64,000 nucleotides of DNA from Winogradskyella psychrotolerans (lineage in GTDB: Bacteria > Bacteroidota > Bacteroidia > Flavobacteriales > Flavobacteriaceae): NCBI RefSeq assembly GCF_018860565.1, contig NZ_JAHKPS010000004.1, positions 24,348 through 88,347 on the forward strand, given 5' to 3'. The notes below the pieces were generated by a model. That model did no database searches and had not been told where the DNA came from. It worked only from the letters and a program-made list of their open reading frames with translations. The translations under genes and the position numbers were made by a program. The stretch's first letter is position 1. The number at the start of each line of letters is the position of its first letter. This document shows, piece by piece, positions 18,329 to 25,790 of this stretch.

Positions 18329-18472
18329 ACATTTAATCATATCCTAATATTAACATAACATTCAAACTAAAGAATATCAACATCTTTGCAGTGCAAAAAA
18401 GATTAAGTTAGTTAAGTTTTAAAGCAGTTAGTTAGTCAGAAGTCGATATTTAGTTAGGTATCGACTTTTTTT
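18329..18472 (+). ncRNA. Candidate small RNA, copy 2 of a tandem pair (with promoter)
   Basis: Same layout as copy 1, 157 nt further on: ACATTTAAT block at 18329, CATCTTTG at 18381-18388, about 80 nt of non-coding transcript, then a hairpin at 18440-18467 (AAGTCGATA with TATCGACTT) followed by seven Ts. The internal transcript body diverges much more than the promoter and hairpin. This resembles sibling small RNAs that share regulation but have different seeds (inference). The hairpin's U-tract is only on the plus strand, so it does not serve the minus-strand gene ending at 18480. Confidence 0.55.
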
Positions 18473-18479
18473 ATGTTTA

Positions 18480-19253
18480 TTAATGAAGTGTTTGAAAATA
18501 GCTATAAGACTTTAGTAAACGACTACCATACCAAGAGAACAACTCTCCATCTACAACTTTTATCGTTTTTTCTGGGAATTTTGATTGCAACTCCACAACG
18601 TGCGCTTCTTTAAACGGAAAAGGTTCACTAGAAAGAAAAATCAGATCGGCTTCTTTTAATTTTGGATCATTTAAATCGATTTCAGGATAGCGTTTTTCAT
18701 TGCTATAACTATTAATAAATCCAGCTTCCGTAATCATAGCATCTATAAAATTGTCTGATGCAGCAACCATCCACGGTTTTTTCCAAATAAAATAAGCCAC
18801 TTTTAACTTATCTATATGTTGATATTGAAGTTGAAATGCTTCGCGTTTTAATTGAATATTGGCTACTAAAGTTGACGTGGTCCTTTTAATATTAAAAATC
18901 TCCCCATACATGGTAATGAGCTCAAAACAATCTTCTAAATTATAAATATCGCTGACGTGAATAGGCGCAATAGCTTCTAGGCTTTCAATAATATCCTTTG
19001 TATTTTCTTCTTTATTGCAAAGAATAATATCTGGACGAAGCGCTTTTATCTTTTCAAGACTAATTTGTTTTGTACCACCAACAACAGCTTTAGATATTCT
19101 AAGGTGCTTTGGATGCACACAGAACTTAGTCACACCTACAATTGAAGCTTCCAAACCTAAATCTACCAATAATTCGGTTTGCGAGGGCACTAACGAGATG
19201 ATTCGTTTGGGTGTTTTTTTGAGTTGAATTTCTCGTTTAAGTTGATCTTTCAT
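18480..19253 (-). CDS. Cytosolic-looking helical-backbone metal/cobalamin-binding protein (BtuF-like)
   Basis: The 257-residue sequence matches the periplasmic binding protein type III fold (PBP2 of vitamin B12/Fe-siderophore ABC systems): RIISLVPSQTELLVDLGL, VGGTKQISLEKIKALRPDIIL, then YFIWKKPWMVAASDNFI and a C-terminal lobe. It lacks any signal peptide or lipobox at the N-terminus (MKDQLKREIQLKKTPKR), unlike canonical BtuF. No permease or ATPase is adjacent. The co-occurrence with B12-dependent icmF 2 kb away hints at corrinoid handling, an inference only. Confidence 0.75.
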   Translation of the reverse strand: MKDQLKREIQLKKTPKRIISLVPSQTELLVDLGLEASIVGVTKFCVHPKHLRISKAVVGGTKQISLEKIKALRPDIILCNKEENTKDIIESLEAIAPIHVSDIYNLEDCFELITMYGEIFNIKRTTSTLVANIQLKREAFQLQYQHIDKLKVAYFIWKKPWMVAASDNFIDAMITEAGFINSYSNEKRYPEIDLNDPKLKEADLIFLSSEPFPFKEAHVVELQSKFPEKTIKVVDGELFSWYGSRLLKSYSYFQTLH

Positions 19254-19313
19254 TTAATTTCACTTTCTAATCTCAGTTTACATGCTAAAACACACTGAAG
19301 ACTGTGATTGAGA

Positions 19314-20129
19314 TTATAAACTCAGAATTTCTGACATCTGCAACTGTAATTCTTCAGCTTTTTGAGCTGCAGCTTCTGCAAAATCTCCATCTTGAGATGC
19401 ATAAATAATGCCTCGAGATGAGTTAATTAATAAGCCAATCGATTTATTCATACCATACTTACAAACCTCTTGAAGGTTTCCACCTTGAGCACCAACACCA
19501 GGCACCAATAAAAAGCTCTCAGGAATAATTTTTCTAATATCTGCTAAAAACTCAGCTTTAGTGGCACCAACCACATACATTAAGTTTTTAGCATTTTTCC
19601 AAGATTTAGACGTTTCTAAAACCTGTTTATACAACTCTACTCCATCGACTGATTTTGTTTGAAAATCAAAAGCACCTTGATTAGAAGTTAAGGCTAAAAG
19701 TATGGTGTGCTTATCTTTAAAAGCTAAAAAAGGTTCAACTGAATCTTTTCCCATATAAGGTGCAACCGTAACACTATCAAACCCTAAGTCTTCTAAAAAA
19801 GCTTTAGCATACATGGTGCTTGTATTACCTATATCACCTCGTTTTGCATCTGCAATGGTGTAAATTTCTGGATGATTTTTGTTAAGATAATTGATGGTTT
19901 TTTCTAATGCTTGCCATCCTTTTATACCGTATGCTTCGTAAAATGCTGTGTTTGGTTTATAAGCTACGCAAAGATGGTGGGTTGCCTCTATAATTGCTTT
20001 ATTGAAAGCGAAGATAGGATCCTCTTCTTTTAATAAATGCTTTGGCATTTTATTTAAATCGACATCTAAACCTATGCAGAGAAAGGATTGCTTTTTTTTA
20101 ATTTGGTCTATAAGCTGTTGTGTGGTCAT
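19314..20129 (-). CDS. pyrF: Orotidine 5'-phosphate decarboxylase, type 2
   Basis: The enzyme decarboxylates OMP to UMP, the last step of de novo pyrimidine synthesis. The 271 residues and the motif [12 protein letters not shown] (Lys/Asp catalytic array), preceded by [13 protein letters not shown], mark the longer type 2 subfamily. The phosphate-binding region is [10 protein letters not shown]. The start codon lies only 10 nt past a strong terminator hairpin that ends the prfA transcript, leaving almost no room for its own promoter. Confidence 0.96.
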   Translation of the reverse strand: MTTQQLIDQIKKKQSFLCIGLDVDLNKMPKHLLKEEDPIFAFNKAIIEATHHLCVAYKPNTAFYEAYGIKGWQALEKTINYLNKNHPEIYTIADAKRGDIGNTSTMYAKAFLEDLGFDSVTVAPYMGKDSVEPFLAFKDKHTILLALTSNQGAFDFQTKSVDGVELYKQVLETSKSWKNAKNLMYVVGATKAEFLADIRKIIPESFLLVPGVGAQGGNLQEVCKYGMNKSIGLLINSSRGIIYASQDGDFAEAAAQKAEELQLQMSEILSL

Positions 20130-20139
20130 AGTATAAAAA

Positions 20140-20158
20140 AAGCCTCAAAAAGAGGCTT
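20140..20158 (-). terminator. Terminator hairpin between prfA and pyrF
   Basis: On the minus strand AAGCCTC, a five-nucleotide loop and GAGGCTT are followed by a T-run. The pyrF ATG is within 15 nt of the hairpin. Functionally it could be a partial terminator setting the prfA:pyrF ratio. Confidence 0.75.
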
Positions 20159-20162
20159 CAAT

Positions 20163-21239
20163 TTAAATTACATCATCGTTCGCCTTTAACAACTCAGTGT
20201 TTTCAGCTAACATTAATTCGTCTATTATTTTTTGAATATCACCATTAATGATATTTGATAAATCATAAAGGGTTAATCCTATTCTATGATCTGTTACTCG
20301 TCCTTGAGGATAATTGTAGGTTCTAATCTTAGCAGACCTATCTCCAGAACTCACCATACTTTTACGTTTTTCAGAATCGGCAGCTTGTTGTTTTGCTAAT
20401 TCTAAATCGTATAAACGCGAACGTAATACTTTTAAGGCTTTTTCTAAGTTTTTATGAGATGATTTCTGATCTTGACAACTTACAATCATACCTGTTGGTT
20501 CGTGATGTAACTTAATAGCCGAATACGTTGTATTTACTGACTGACCACCAGGACCTGTTGATGTGGTACGCTCTATACGTACTTCCGTCATGTCTAATTC
20601 ATAATCAAACTCTTCCGCTTCTGGCAATACCATAACGGTTGCCGCACTTGTATGCACACGACCTTGAGTTTCTGTTTGTGGTACACGTTGCACACGGTGT
20701 ACACCAGCTTCAAACTTTAAAGTTCCGTACACATCTTCTCCAGAAACTTCAAAAATAATTTCTTTAAAACCACCAGATGTTCCGTCACTCTGACTTACCA
20801 CATCGACTCTCCAGCCCTTATCACTACAATATTTAGAGTACATTCGGTATAAATCACCTGCAAAAATACTCGCTTCGTCACCACCTGTACCTGCACGTAC
20901 CTCAACAACAACGTTTTTAGCATCATCAGGATCTTTAGGAATCAACATAAAACGAATCTCCTCTTCAAGTTTATCAATGGTTTCTTTTGATTCTTCAAGT
21001 TGCATTTTAGCCATATCTACCATTTCAGCATCAGAACCATCTGCAATAATTTCTTCAGCTTCAGAGATATTATCTAAGGCCTCTTTGTAAACCTCACCTT
21101 TGTCTACAATTAATTTTAAATCCTTGTATTCTTTCATCAGCTTCGTGTAACGTTGCTGATCTGATATAATATCTGGTTGAATGATAAGATCATTTACCTC
21201 ATCAAAACGTTGTTTTATTATCTGTATTTTCTCTAACAT
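20163..21239 (-). CDS. prfA: Peptide chain release factor 1
   Basis: RF1 recognises UAA/UAG and hydrolyses peptidyl-tRNA. The 358-residue protein has the universal GGQ in [11 protein letters not shown] (~230-240) and the RF1-type PxT tripeptide in [15 protein letters not shown], in place of the SPF of RF2. No frameshift site is present. A -7 element (plus-strand CAAAAATA, 21260-21267) lies about 20 nt before the start. It is followed by the terminator at 20140-20158 and then pyrF. Confidence 0.97.
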   Translation of the reverse strand: MLEKIQIIKQRFDEVNDLIIQPDIISDQQRYTKLMKEYKDLKLIVDKGEVYKEALDNISEAEEIIADGSDAEMVDMAKMQLEESKETIDKLEEEIRFMLIPKDPDDAKNVVVEVRAGTGGDEASIFAGDLYRMYSKYCSDKGWRVDVVSQSDGTSGGFKEIIFEVSGEDVYGTLKFEAGVHRVQRVPQTETQGRVHTSAATVMVLPEAEEFDYELDMTEVRIERTTSTGPGGQSVNTTYSAIKLHHEPTGMIVSCQDQKSSHKNLEKALKVLRSRLYDLELAKQQAADSEKRKSMVSSGDRSAKIRTYNYPQGRVTDHRIGLTLYDLSNIINGDIQKIIDELMLAENTELLKANDDVI

Positions 21240-21356
21240 CTCTCTTCAAAATTGGATTTCAAAAATACGATAAATTATGGATTTTGAAACGTTGGATATC
21301 AGGACATTTTAACTTAAAAAAAATAAAACACCTAAAACATACGTTATCTATCAAGT

Positions 21357-21644
21357 ATGTATCGATTCCTAGCTATACTTGCATTTTACAGACCGTTTGT
21401 GGTTTGGTCTTTTATTGCGAATGCTATTATCGGATTTTTCAATCCTATTATAGCACCAGCCTTAGTAACCAAATTATTTCTTACGATTTTTGCATGGTAT
21501 TATGTGAGTGAAACCAATAATAAGCGAAAATTAACCTTTTATAAAAATTTAGGTATTTCTACTTTAAAGCTTTTTTCCGTTATATTTATTCTAGACTGCA
21601 TTTTAACCATTATCTTTCTTACAATATTTAAGGAATTCACTTGA
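21357..21644 (+). CDS. Small membrane protein partnered with a lone ABC ATPase
   Basis: The 95-residue protein has three hydrophobic segments (about 5-25, 28-48, 68-90). It ends 7 nt before an ABC ATPase gene, so it is a plausible minimal membrane partner. No family is recognised. An overlapping frame starting at 21284 is a shadow. It is far too small to be a conventional ABC permease; a transporter function is inferred from position only. Confidence 0.6.
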   Translation: MYRFLAILAFYRPFVVWSFIANAIIGFFNPIIAPALVTKLFLTIFAWYYVSETNNKRKLTFYKNLGISTLKLFSVIFILDCILTIIFLTIFKEFT

Positions 21645-21651
21645 TAACAAA

Positions 21652-22317
21652 ATGATATTTGAATTAGACAATGTAGAACTTTACTTTAAAAACAAACGCA
21701 TTTTATATGGTATTTACTTAAAAGCTGAAACAGGAAAAGTAACAGCTATTTTAGGTAGAAATGGCTGTGGCAAAAGTTGTTTGCTCAATATTGCTTTTGG
21801 GAATCTGAAACCGAAATACAAATTGGTAAGACTAGACAACAAACCGCTTTTAAAACCTTTATTTTATACAAAAATTGCCAAATATTTACCACAATATAAT
21901 TTTATTCCTAGCGAAATGAAGCTTTCATTTGTTTTTAAACTATACGCTATAGACTGGACTATTTTTATTGAAAATTTTAAAGCATTCGCAATCTATAAAA
22001 ACTCAAAATTTAAAGCTCTATCTGGTGGTGAAAGGCGAATTATTGAAACTTATATTATTTTGAAAGCAAAAAGTAAGATTGTATTTTTAGATGAACCTTT
22101 TTCGCATTTGTCTCCATTACATATTGAAACCGTAAAACAACTTATTGAAGAAGAAAAAAAAGAGAAAGCTATTATCATTTCAGATCACATGTATCAACAC
22201 ATCATTACGTCTTCTGATATTATATACTTACTAAAAAACGGTACCACAAAGAAAATTGAAAAACTTACAGAGCTTGAAGATTATAAATACTTAAGTGAAG
22301 GTAGCCTTAGAAGCTAA
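21652..22317 (+). CDS. ABC transporter ATP-binding protein (stand-alone)
   Basis: All ATPase motifs are present in 221 residues: Walker A GRNGCGKS (~36-43), Q-loop YLPQYNF, signature LSGGERR, Walker B KIVFLDEPF, and the H-loop SDH. The sequence is rather divergent and Lys-rich. The only membrane component nearby is the 95-residue protein encoded just upstream. The family includes LptB-like and other export ATPases; the substrate is unknown. Confidence 0.88.
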   Translation: MIFELDNVELYFKNKRILYGIYLKAETGKVTAILGRNGCGKSCLLNIAFGNLKPKYKLVRLDNKPLLKPLFYTKIAKYLPQYNFIPSEMKLSFVFKLYAIDWTIFIENFKAFAIYKNSKFKALSGGERRIIETYIILKAKSKIVFLDEPFSHLSPLHIETVKQLIEEEKKEKAIIISDHMYQHIITSSDIIYLLKNGTTKKIEKLTELEDYKYLSEGSLRS

Positions 22318-22334
22318 ACATGTAATACACTCAT

Positions 22335-23339
22335 CTAAGACGAGCCATTTGATTTTATAATATTATCTAAATCTACAACCACACCAACACCTAAAATTTG
22401 TTTCCACTGTAACTTTGGACCTTCAATTACAATTTCTTCATTGGTCATTTCATTGGTTTCAACTTCAACTTTTATATCATCATCGTATCTGATATGCGAC
22501 CCTAAAGTCGCTTTAACATACCTATTTACTTTCATGTCTAGGTTAAGTTCCCATTCAACATCTATATTTCCAAAACTATTTATATAATCTGTATATAAAC
22601 GCAATAGACTGGTTATTTTAATATTCTCAAAGACCTCTTCTTCGTACTGGTTGGTTAGCAAAATACCCAATTCTTGTCTAACTCTTTTTCCATCTCTAAG
22701 GATATTACCATCTAAATCATAAATTGCAGGATCTACACCAAAAGACCCTTTGTCTGCCAAATCTTTATCTAAAACAAATGTGGTTTTTAAGGTAAAAGGC
22801 GAAGCATAAAAAGACAAACGTTCTATATGTCTACCATATTCCATTCCCAACCCAAAAAACATATAACCAGGTGCTAAAAATCTTGATATAGGCTCATCTC
22901 TATTAGGATAATTATATCCATTAGCTAACTGCGTGTTAAAACTAAACTTTGCCGAATAAAACCAATTACTTTTAGGATCTAATTCTAGGCCTGCATTAGA
23001 AATTACCTCAAAAACATCTTCGGTTTTTCTAATGTCTTCAGCTTCTTGCTTGTTTAAACCATAACGCACGTTAAGATTAGAGTTCCAAAACCATTTTTCT
23101 TGTTTGTATTTTGCTATTGCTTTTCCTGTTACGATTCCAGAAATAGAGTTTGTTCCTCCCGAATTCCAATTTGTAAACGAAACTTGATTAAGTGTTAAAC
23201 CTACCTCTTTTTTTGTTCTCCATCCCAACTCTATAGGTTGGTCCTTTTTCTTCTGAAAATACAAAGAATCAGGTTGCGCAAATAGCATGCTAGAACATAA
23301 CACAAAAATGCTAAAAAGAAACCACGAAAAGTTTTTCAT
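22335..23339 (-). CDS. DUF3078 outer-membrane barrel protein
   Basis: The signal peptide (hydrophobic to residue ~20, cleavage near LFAQPD) is followed by the DUF3078 opening: VGLTLNQVSFTNWNSGGTNS, then alternating strands such as WFWNSNLNVRYGLN and WFYSAKFSFNTQLANGYNYP. Family members are Bacteroidota outer-membrane proteins of unknown function. The start is 13 nt downstream of the purM stop in the same direction, so it is probably co-transcribed with purM. Confidence 0.9.
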   Translation of the reverse strand: MKNFSWFLFSIFVLCSSMLFAQPDSLYFQKKKDQPIELGWRTKKEVGLTLNQVSFTNWNSGGTNSISGIVTGKAIAKYKQEKWFWNSNLNVRYGLNKQEAEDIRKTEDVFEVISNAGLELDPKSNWFYSAKFSFNTQLANGYNYPNRDEPISRFLAPGYMFFGLGMEYGRHIERLSFYASPFTLKTTFVLDKDLADKGSFGVDPAIYDLDGNILRDGKRVRQELGILLTNQYEEEVFENIKITSLLRLYTDYINSFGNIDVEWELNLDMKVNRYVKATLGSHIRYDDDIKVEVETNEMTNEEIVIEGPKLQWKQILGVGVVVDLDNIIKSNGSS

Positions 23340-23352
23340 ACTTAAAATAAGA

Positions 23353-24531
23353 TTAATATGTAAATGTTCCGTATGCGCTTTTTATAGTTAGTGCCTTTTG
23401 ATCTGAAGCTTCTACTCTACCTATTATTTTGGCTTCTACATTAAAAGATTTAGAAATCTCAATAATAGTCTTAGCTACTTCTGGTTTTACATACAATTCC
23501 ATACGATGTCCACAATTAAATACTTGATACATTTCTTTCCAATCTGTTTTAGATTGTTCTTGAATGAGTTTAAATAACGGAGGAACATCAAACATATTAT
23601 CTTTAATGATGTGAAGATTATCTATAAAGTGAAGTATCTTAGTTTGTGCACCACCACTACAATGCACCATCCCATGAATATCTTCGCTTGTGTAAGTATT
23701 TAAAATTGCTTTTATAATTGGAGCATACGTTCGTGTTGGAGATAGCACCAACTTACCTGCATCTATTGGAGAATTTTCAACAGGATCTGTAAGTTTCGTT
23801 TGTCCAGAATATACTAATTCTTCTGGCACTGAAGCATCGTAGCTTTCCGGATACTTTTCGGCTAAATATTTAGAAAACACATCGTGTCTTGCCGATGTTA
23901 AGCCATTACTTCCCATGCCTCCATTATATTCGGTTTCATAAGTTGCTTGCCCAAAAGATTCTAAACCAACAATAACGTCACCATCAGTAATATTTGCATT
24001 ATCAATAACATCGCTTCGTTTAATACGAGCCGTTACTGTAGAATCTACAATTATAGTTCTTACTAAATCCCCAACATCTGCAGTTTCACCTCCTGTAGAA
24101 TGAATAGTAACTCCAAAGGACTTTAAATCTTCTATTAATTCTTCTGTGCCATTAATAATTGCAGATATAACTTCGCCAGGAATTAAGTTCTTATTTCTTC
24201 CTATAGTCGAAGACAACATAATATTGTCTGTTGCACCAACACAAAGTAAGTCATCAATATTCATTATTAACGCATCTTGTGCAATGCCTTTCCAAACTGA
24301 AACATCTCCGGTTTCTTTCCAGTACATGTAAGCTAAAGACGATTTAGTACCTGCACCATCTGCATGCATAACAAGGCAATAATCCGCATCATTAGTTAAA
24401 TAATCTGGTACTATTTTACAGAATGCTTTAGGGAATAAACCTTTATCAATATTCTTTATCGCATTATGAACATCTTCTTTAGATGCTGAAACACCTCTTT
24501 GCGCATATCTTTTACTCACCGAATTACTCAT
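23353..24531 (-). CDS. purM: Phosphoribosylformylglycinamidine cyclo-ligase (PurM), Bacteroidota type
   Basis: The enzyme makes aminoimidazole ribonucleotide in purine synthesis. Family features are HADGAGTKSSLAYMY, the AIR-synthase Asp-rich MNIDDLLCVGATDNI, HSTGGETADVGDLVRT and the C-terminal HCSGGAQTKIL. At 392 residues it is the longer Bacteroidota-type variant of PurM. A -7 element (plus-strand CAAAAGTA, 24560-24567) lies about 30 nt upstream. Gene order purM-DUF3078 suggests one transcript. Confidence 0.92.
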   Translation of the reverse strand: MSNSVSKRYAQRGVSASKEDVHNAIKNIDKGLFPKAFCKIVPDYLTNDADYCLVMHADGAGTKSSLAYMYWKETGDVSVWKGIAQDALIMNIDDLLCVGATDNIMLSSTIGRNKNLIPGEVISAIINGTEELIEDLKSFGVTIHSTGGETADVGDLVRTIIVDSTVTARIKRSDVIDNANITDGDVIVGLESFGQATYETEYNGGMGSNGLTSARHDVFSKYLAEKYPESYDASVPEELVYSGQTKLTDPVENSPIDAGKLVLSPTRTYAPIIKAILNTYTSEDIHGMVHCSGGAQTKILHFIDNLHIIKDNMFDVPPLFKLIQEQSKTDWKEMYQVFNCGHRMELYVKPEVAKTIIEISKSFNVEAKIIGRVEASDQKALTIKSAYGTFTY

Positions 24532-24577
24532 AAAACTATTGTATTTAACATTGGTGTTGCAAAAGTAAGAATTGCGT

Positions 24578-25252
24578 TTAATTATATGGAATGATTAGAT
24601 TGGAATTAATTACTGTTTTCATTTTTCTGCGTAATGCTTCTTTTTTCTTTTGGCCTCCAAAGTAGATATTAAGGCCTAAACCCATCCTAAAGAGTAAATC
24701 ATCTGATTCTCCTTCTATAAATCCGTCGAGTTCGTCGGTAAGCATATAATTATACTCTCCAAAGAGTTTTACACCTATACCTTCTCTAAAAATAAACTCA
24801 ACCCCTAATCCGCCTTGAGCTTTTGTAGCTGTTAGTTCAAAATCATTAGATGCATTATAACCACTTCCAGCATATAAATAAGGCGAAAATTTTGTGTATG
24901 GACTGAATAGGAATTCTAAATTTAAATCAAAAGACATAAAACCTTCGTTATAAATATCTTTTATAACAACGTTATATTTATTGTACGTAAAATTAATATT
25001 TAGATGACTTGTAATATGATGTTTATAGCCAATTCTAAAATACACATCAAACTCAGATTCTGGATAATCTCCATCTATTATTGCTGAACCAGCTGCTAGG
25101 TCAACAGCATTGGAACCTCTATAATCAAAAAAAGCATACCTACGATTAATAGATTTTTCACTACGTTCGTCGGTTTCTTGAGAAAATGAAAAATTAAAAC
25201 TAACAATAGTCATTGCTATGCTTAATACAATAGCATTGATTTTAGGAATCAT
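24578..25252 (-). CDS. Outer-membrane beta-barrel protein
   Basis: The 224-residue protein has a signal peptide (about 1-24, cleavage after FSFSQ) and an eight-strand-like barrel pattern ending FRMGLGLNIYFGG. A basic C-terminal extension (QKKKEALRRKMKTVINS) follows. The final motif VINSNLIIPYN resembles the tail of flavobacterial CsgG-linked barrels; I recall this and cannot test it. It is separated from purM by a promoter region and is probably its own unit. Confidence 0.65.
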   Translation of the reverse strand: MIPKINAIVLSIAMTIVSFNFSFSQETDERSEKSINRRYAFFDYRGSNAVDLAAGSAIIDGDYPESEFDVYFRIGYKHHITSHLNINFTYNKYNVVIKDIYNEGFMSFDLNLEFLFSPYTKFSPYLYAGSGYNASNDFELTATKAQGGLGVEFIFREGIGVKLFGEYNYMLTDELDGFIEGESDDLLFRMGLGLNIYFGGQKKKEALRRKMKTVINSNLIIPYN

Positions 25253-25368
25253 ATATCTCTAATTAGAAGACAAGTCTATTTTCAGTGTAGATTTTTAAGG
25301 AGGTGTGCAATATAAAAAAATATTAATGATTTCATCGAAATCAAAAAAAATATAGGAATAAAAAAAAA

Positions 25369-25396
25369 GGATAAAATCAAATTATTGATTTTATCC
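25369..25396 (-). terminator. Terminator after the 45-aa secreted peptide gene
   Basis: A perfect 12-bp stem (GGATAAAATCAA with TTGATTTTATCC) with a four-base loop is followed on the minus strand by eight Ts. This unusually strong terminator supports transcription of the small upstream ORF. Confidence 0.8.
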
Positions 25397-25427
25397 TTTT
25401 ATCTTAATAGCTGTGAATACTTAATTT

Positions 25428-25565
25428 TTAAGATTCAGCTTGTAGTGTAGATTGTATCTTTACAACATCTTCATTAGTCACTTCATTTAAATCATCAGAA
25501 TTATCTTGTGAAAGAATTAAAGTTGCTCCAACAAGGATAGCTACACTAAGTAGTAACTTTTTCAT
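25428..25565 (-). CDS. Small secreted peptide (45 aa)
   Basis: The ORF encodes a 19-20 residue signal peptide (MKKLLLSVAILVGATLILS) and an acidic 25-residue mature peptide beginning QDNSDDLNEV. There is a strong dedicated terminator 30 nt downstream. No family is recognised. The intergenic stretch upstream to glnN (25566-25790) has no other ORF. The mature part is very acidic, so metal or cation binding or a signalling role is possible, but neither is shown. Confidence 0.55.
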   Translation of the reverse strand: MKKLLLSVAILVGATLILSQDNSDDLNEVTNEDVVKIQSTLQAES

Positions 25566-25790
25566 TTTTACAAATATTGATTAATAGCCCTACAAAAATA
25601 CAACATAACCGCATTATGGAAATAGCTATTTTGTTTTTTTTAATGCAAAACCACTACCTTTTCGACAACTAGTTTGAAGTCATCGACAAACGACACAAAA
25701 CAGATTTTGTTCATATCATTTTATACGTAGAACTACGTATATATTAAGCGTAATTTCATATTAACACCAACTTAAATACCTGTAACGTTA

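Noticed and set aside
18280..18467. The small-RNA hairpins as terminators of the minus-strand gene at 18480
   Set aside because: The second hairpin's T-run is on the plus strand only; the minus-strand side is not T-rich.
21284..21511. 75-residue frame starting before the 95-aa membrane protein
   Set aside because: It overlaps the better helix-bearing frame and has mixed composition.
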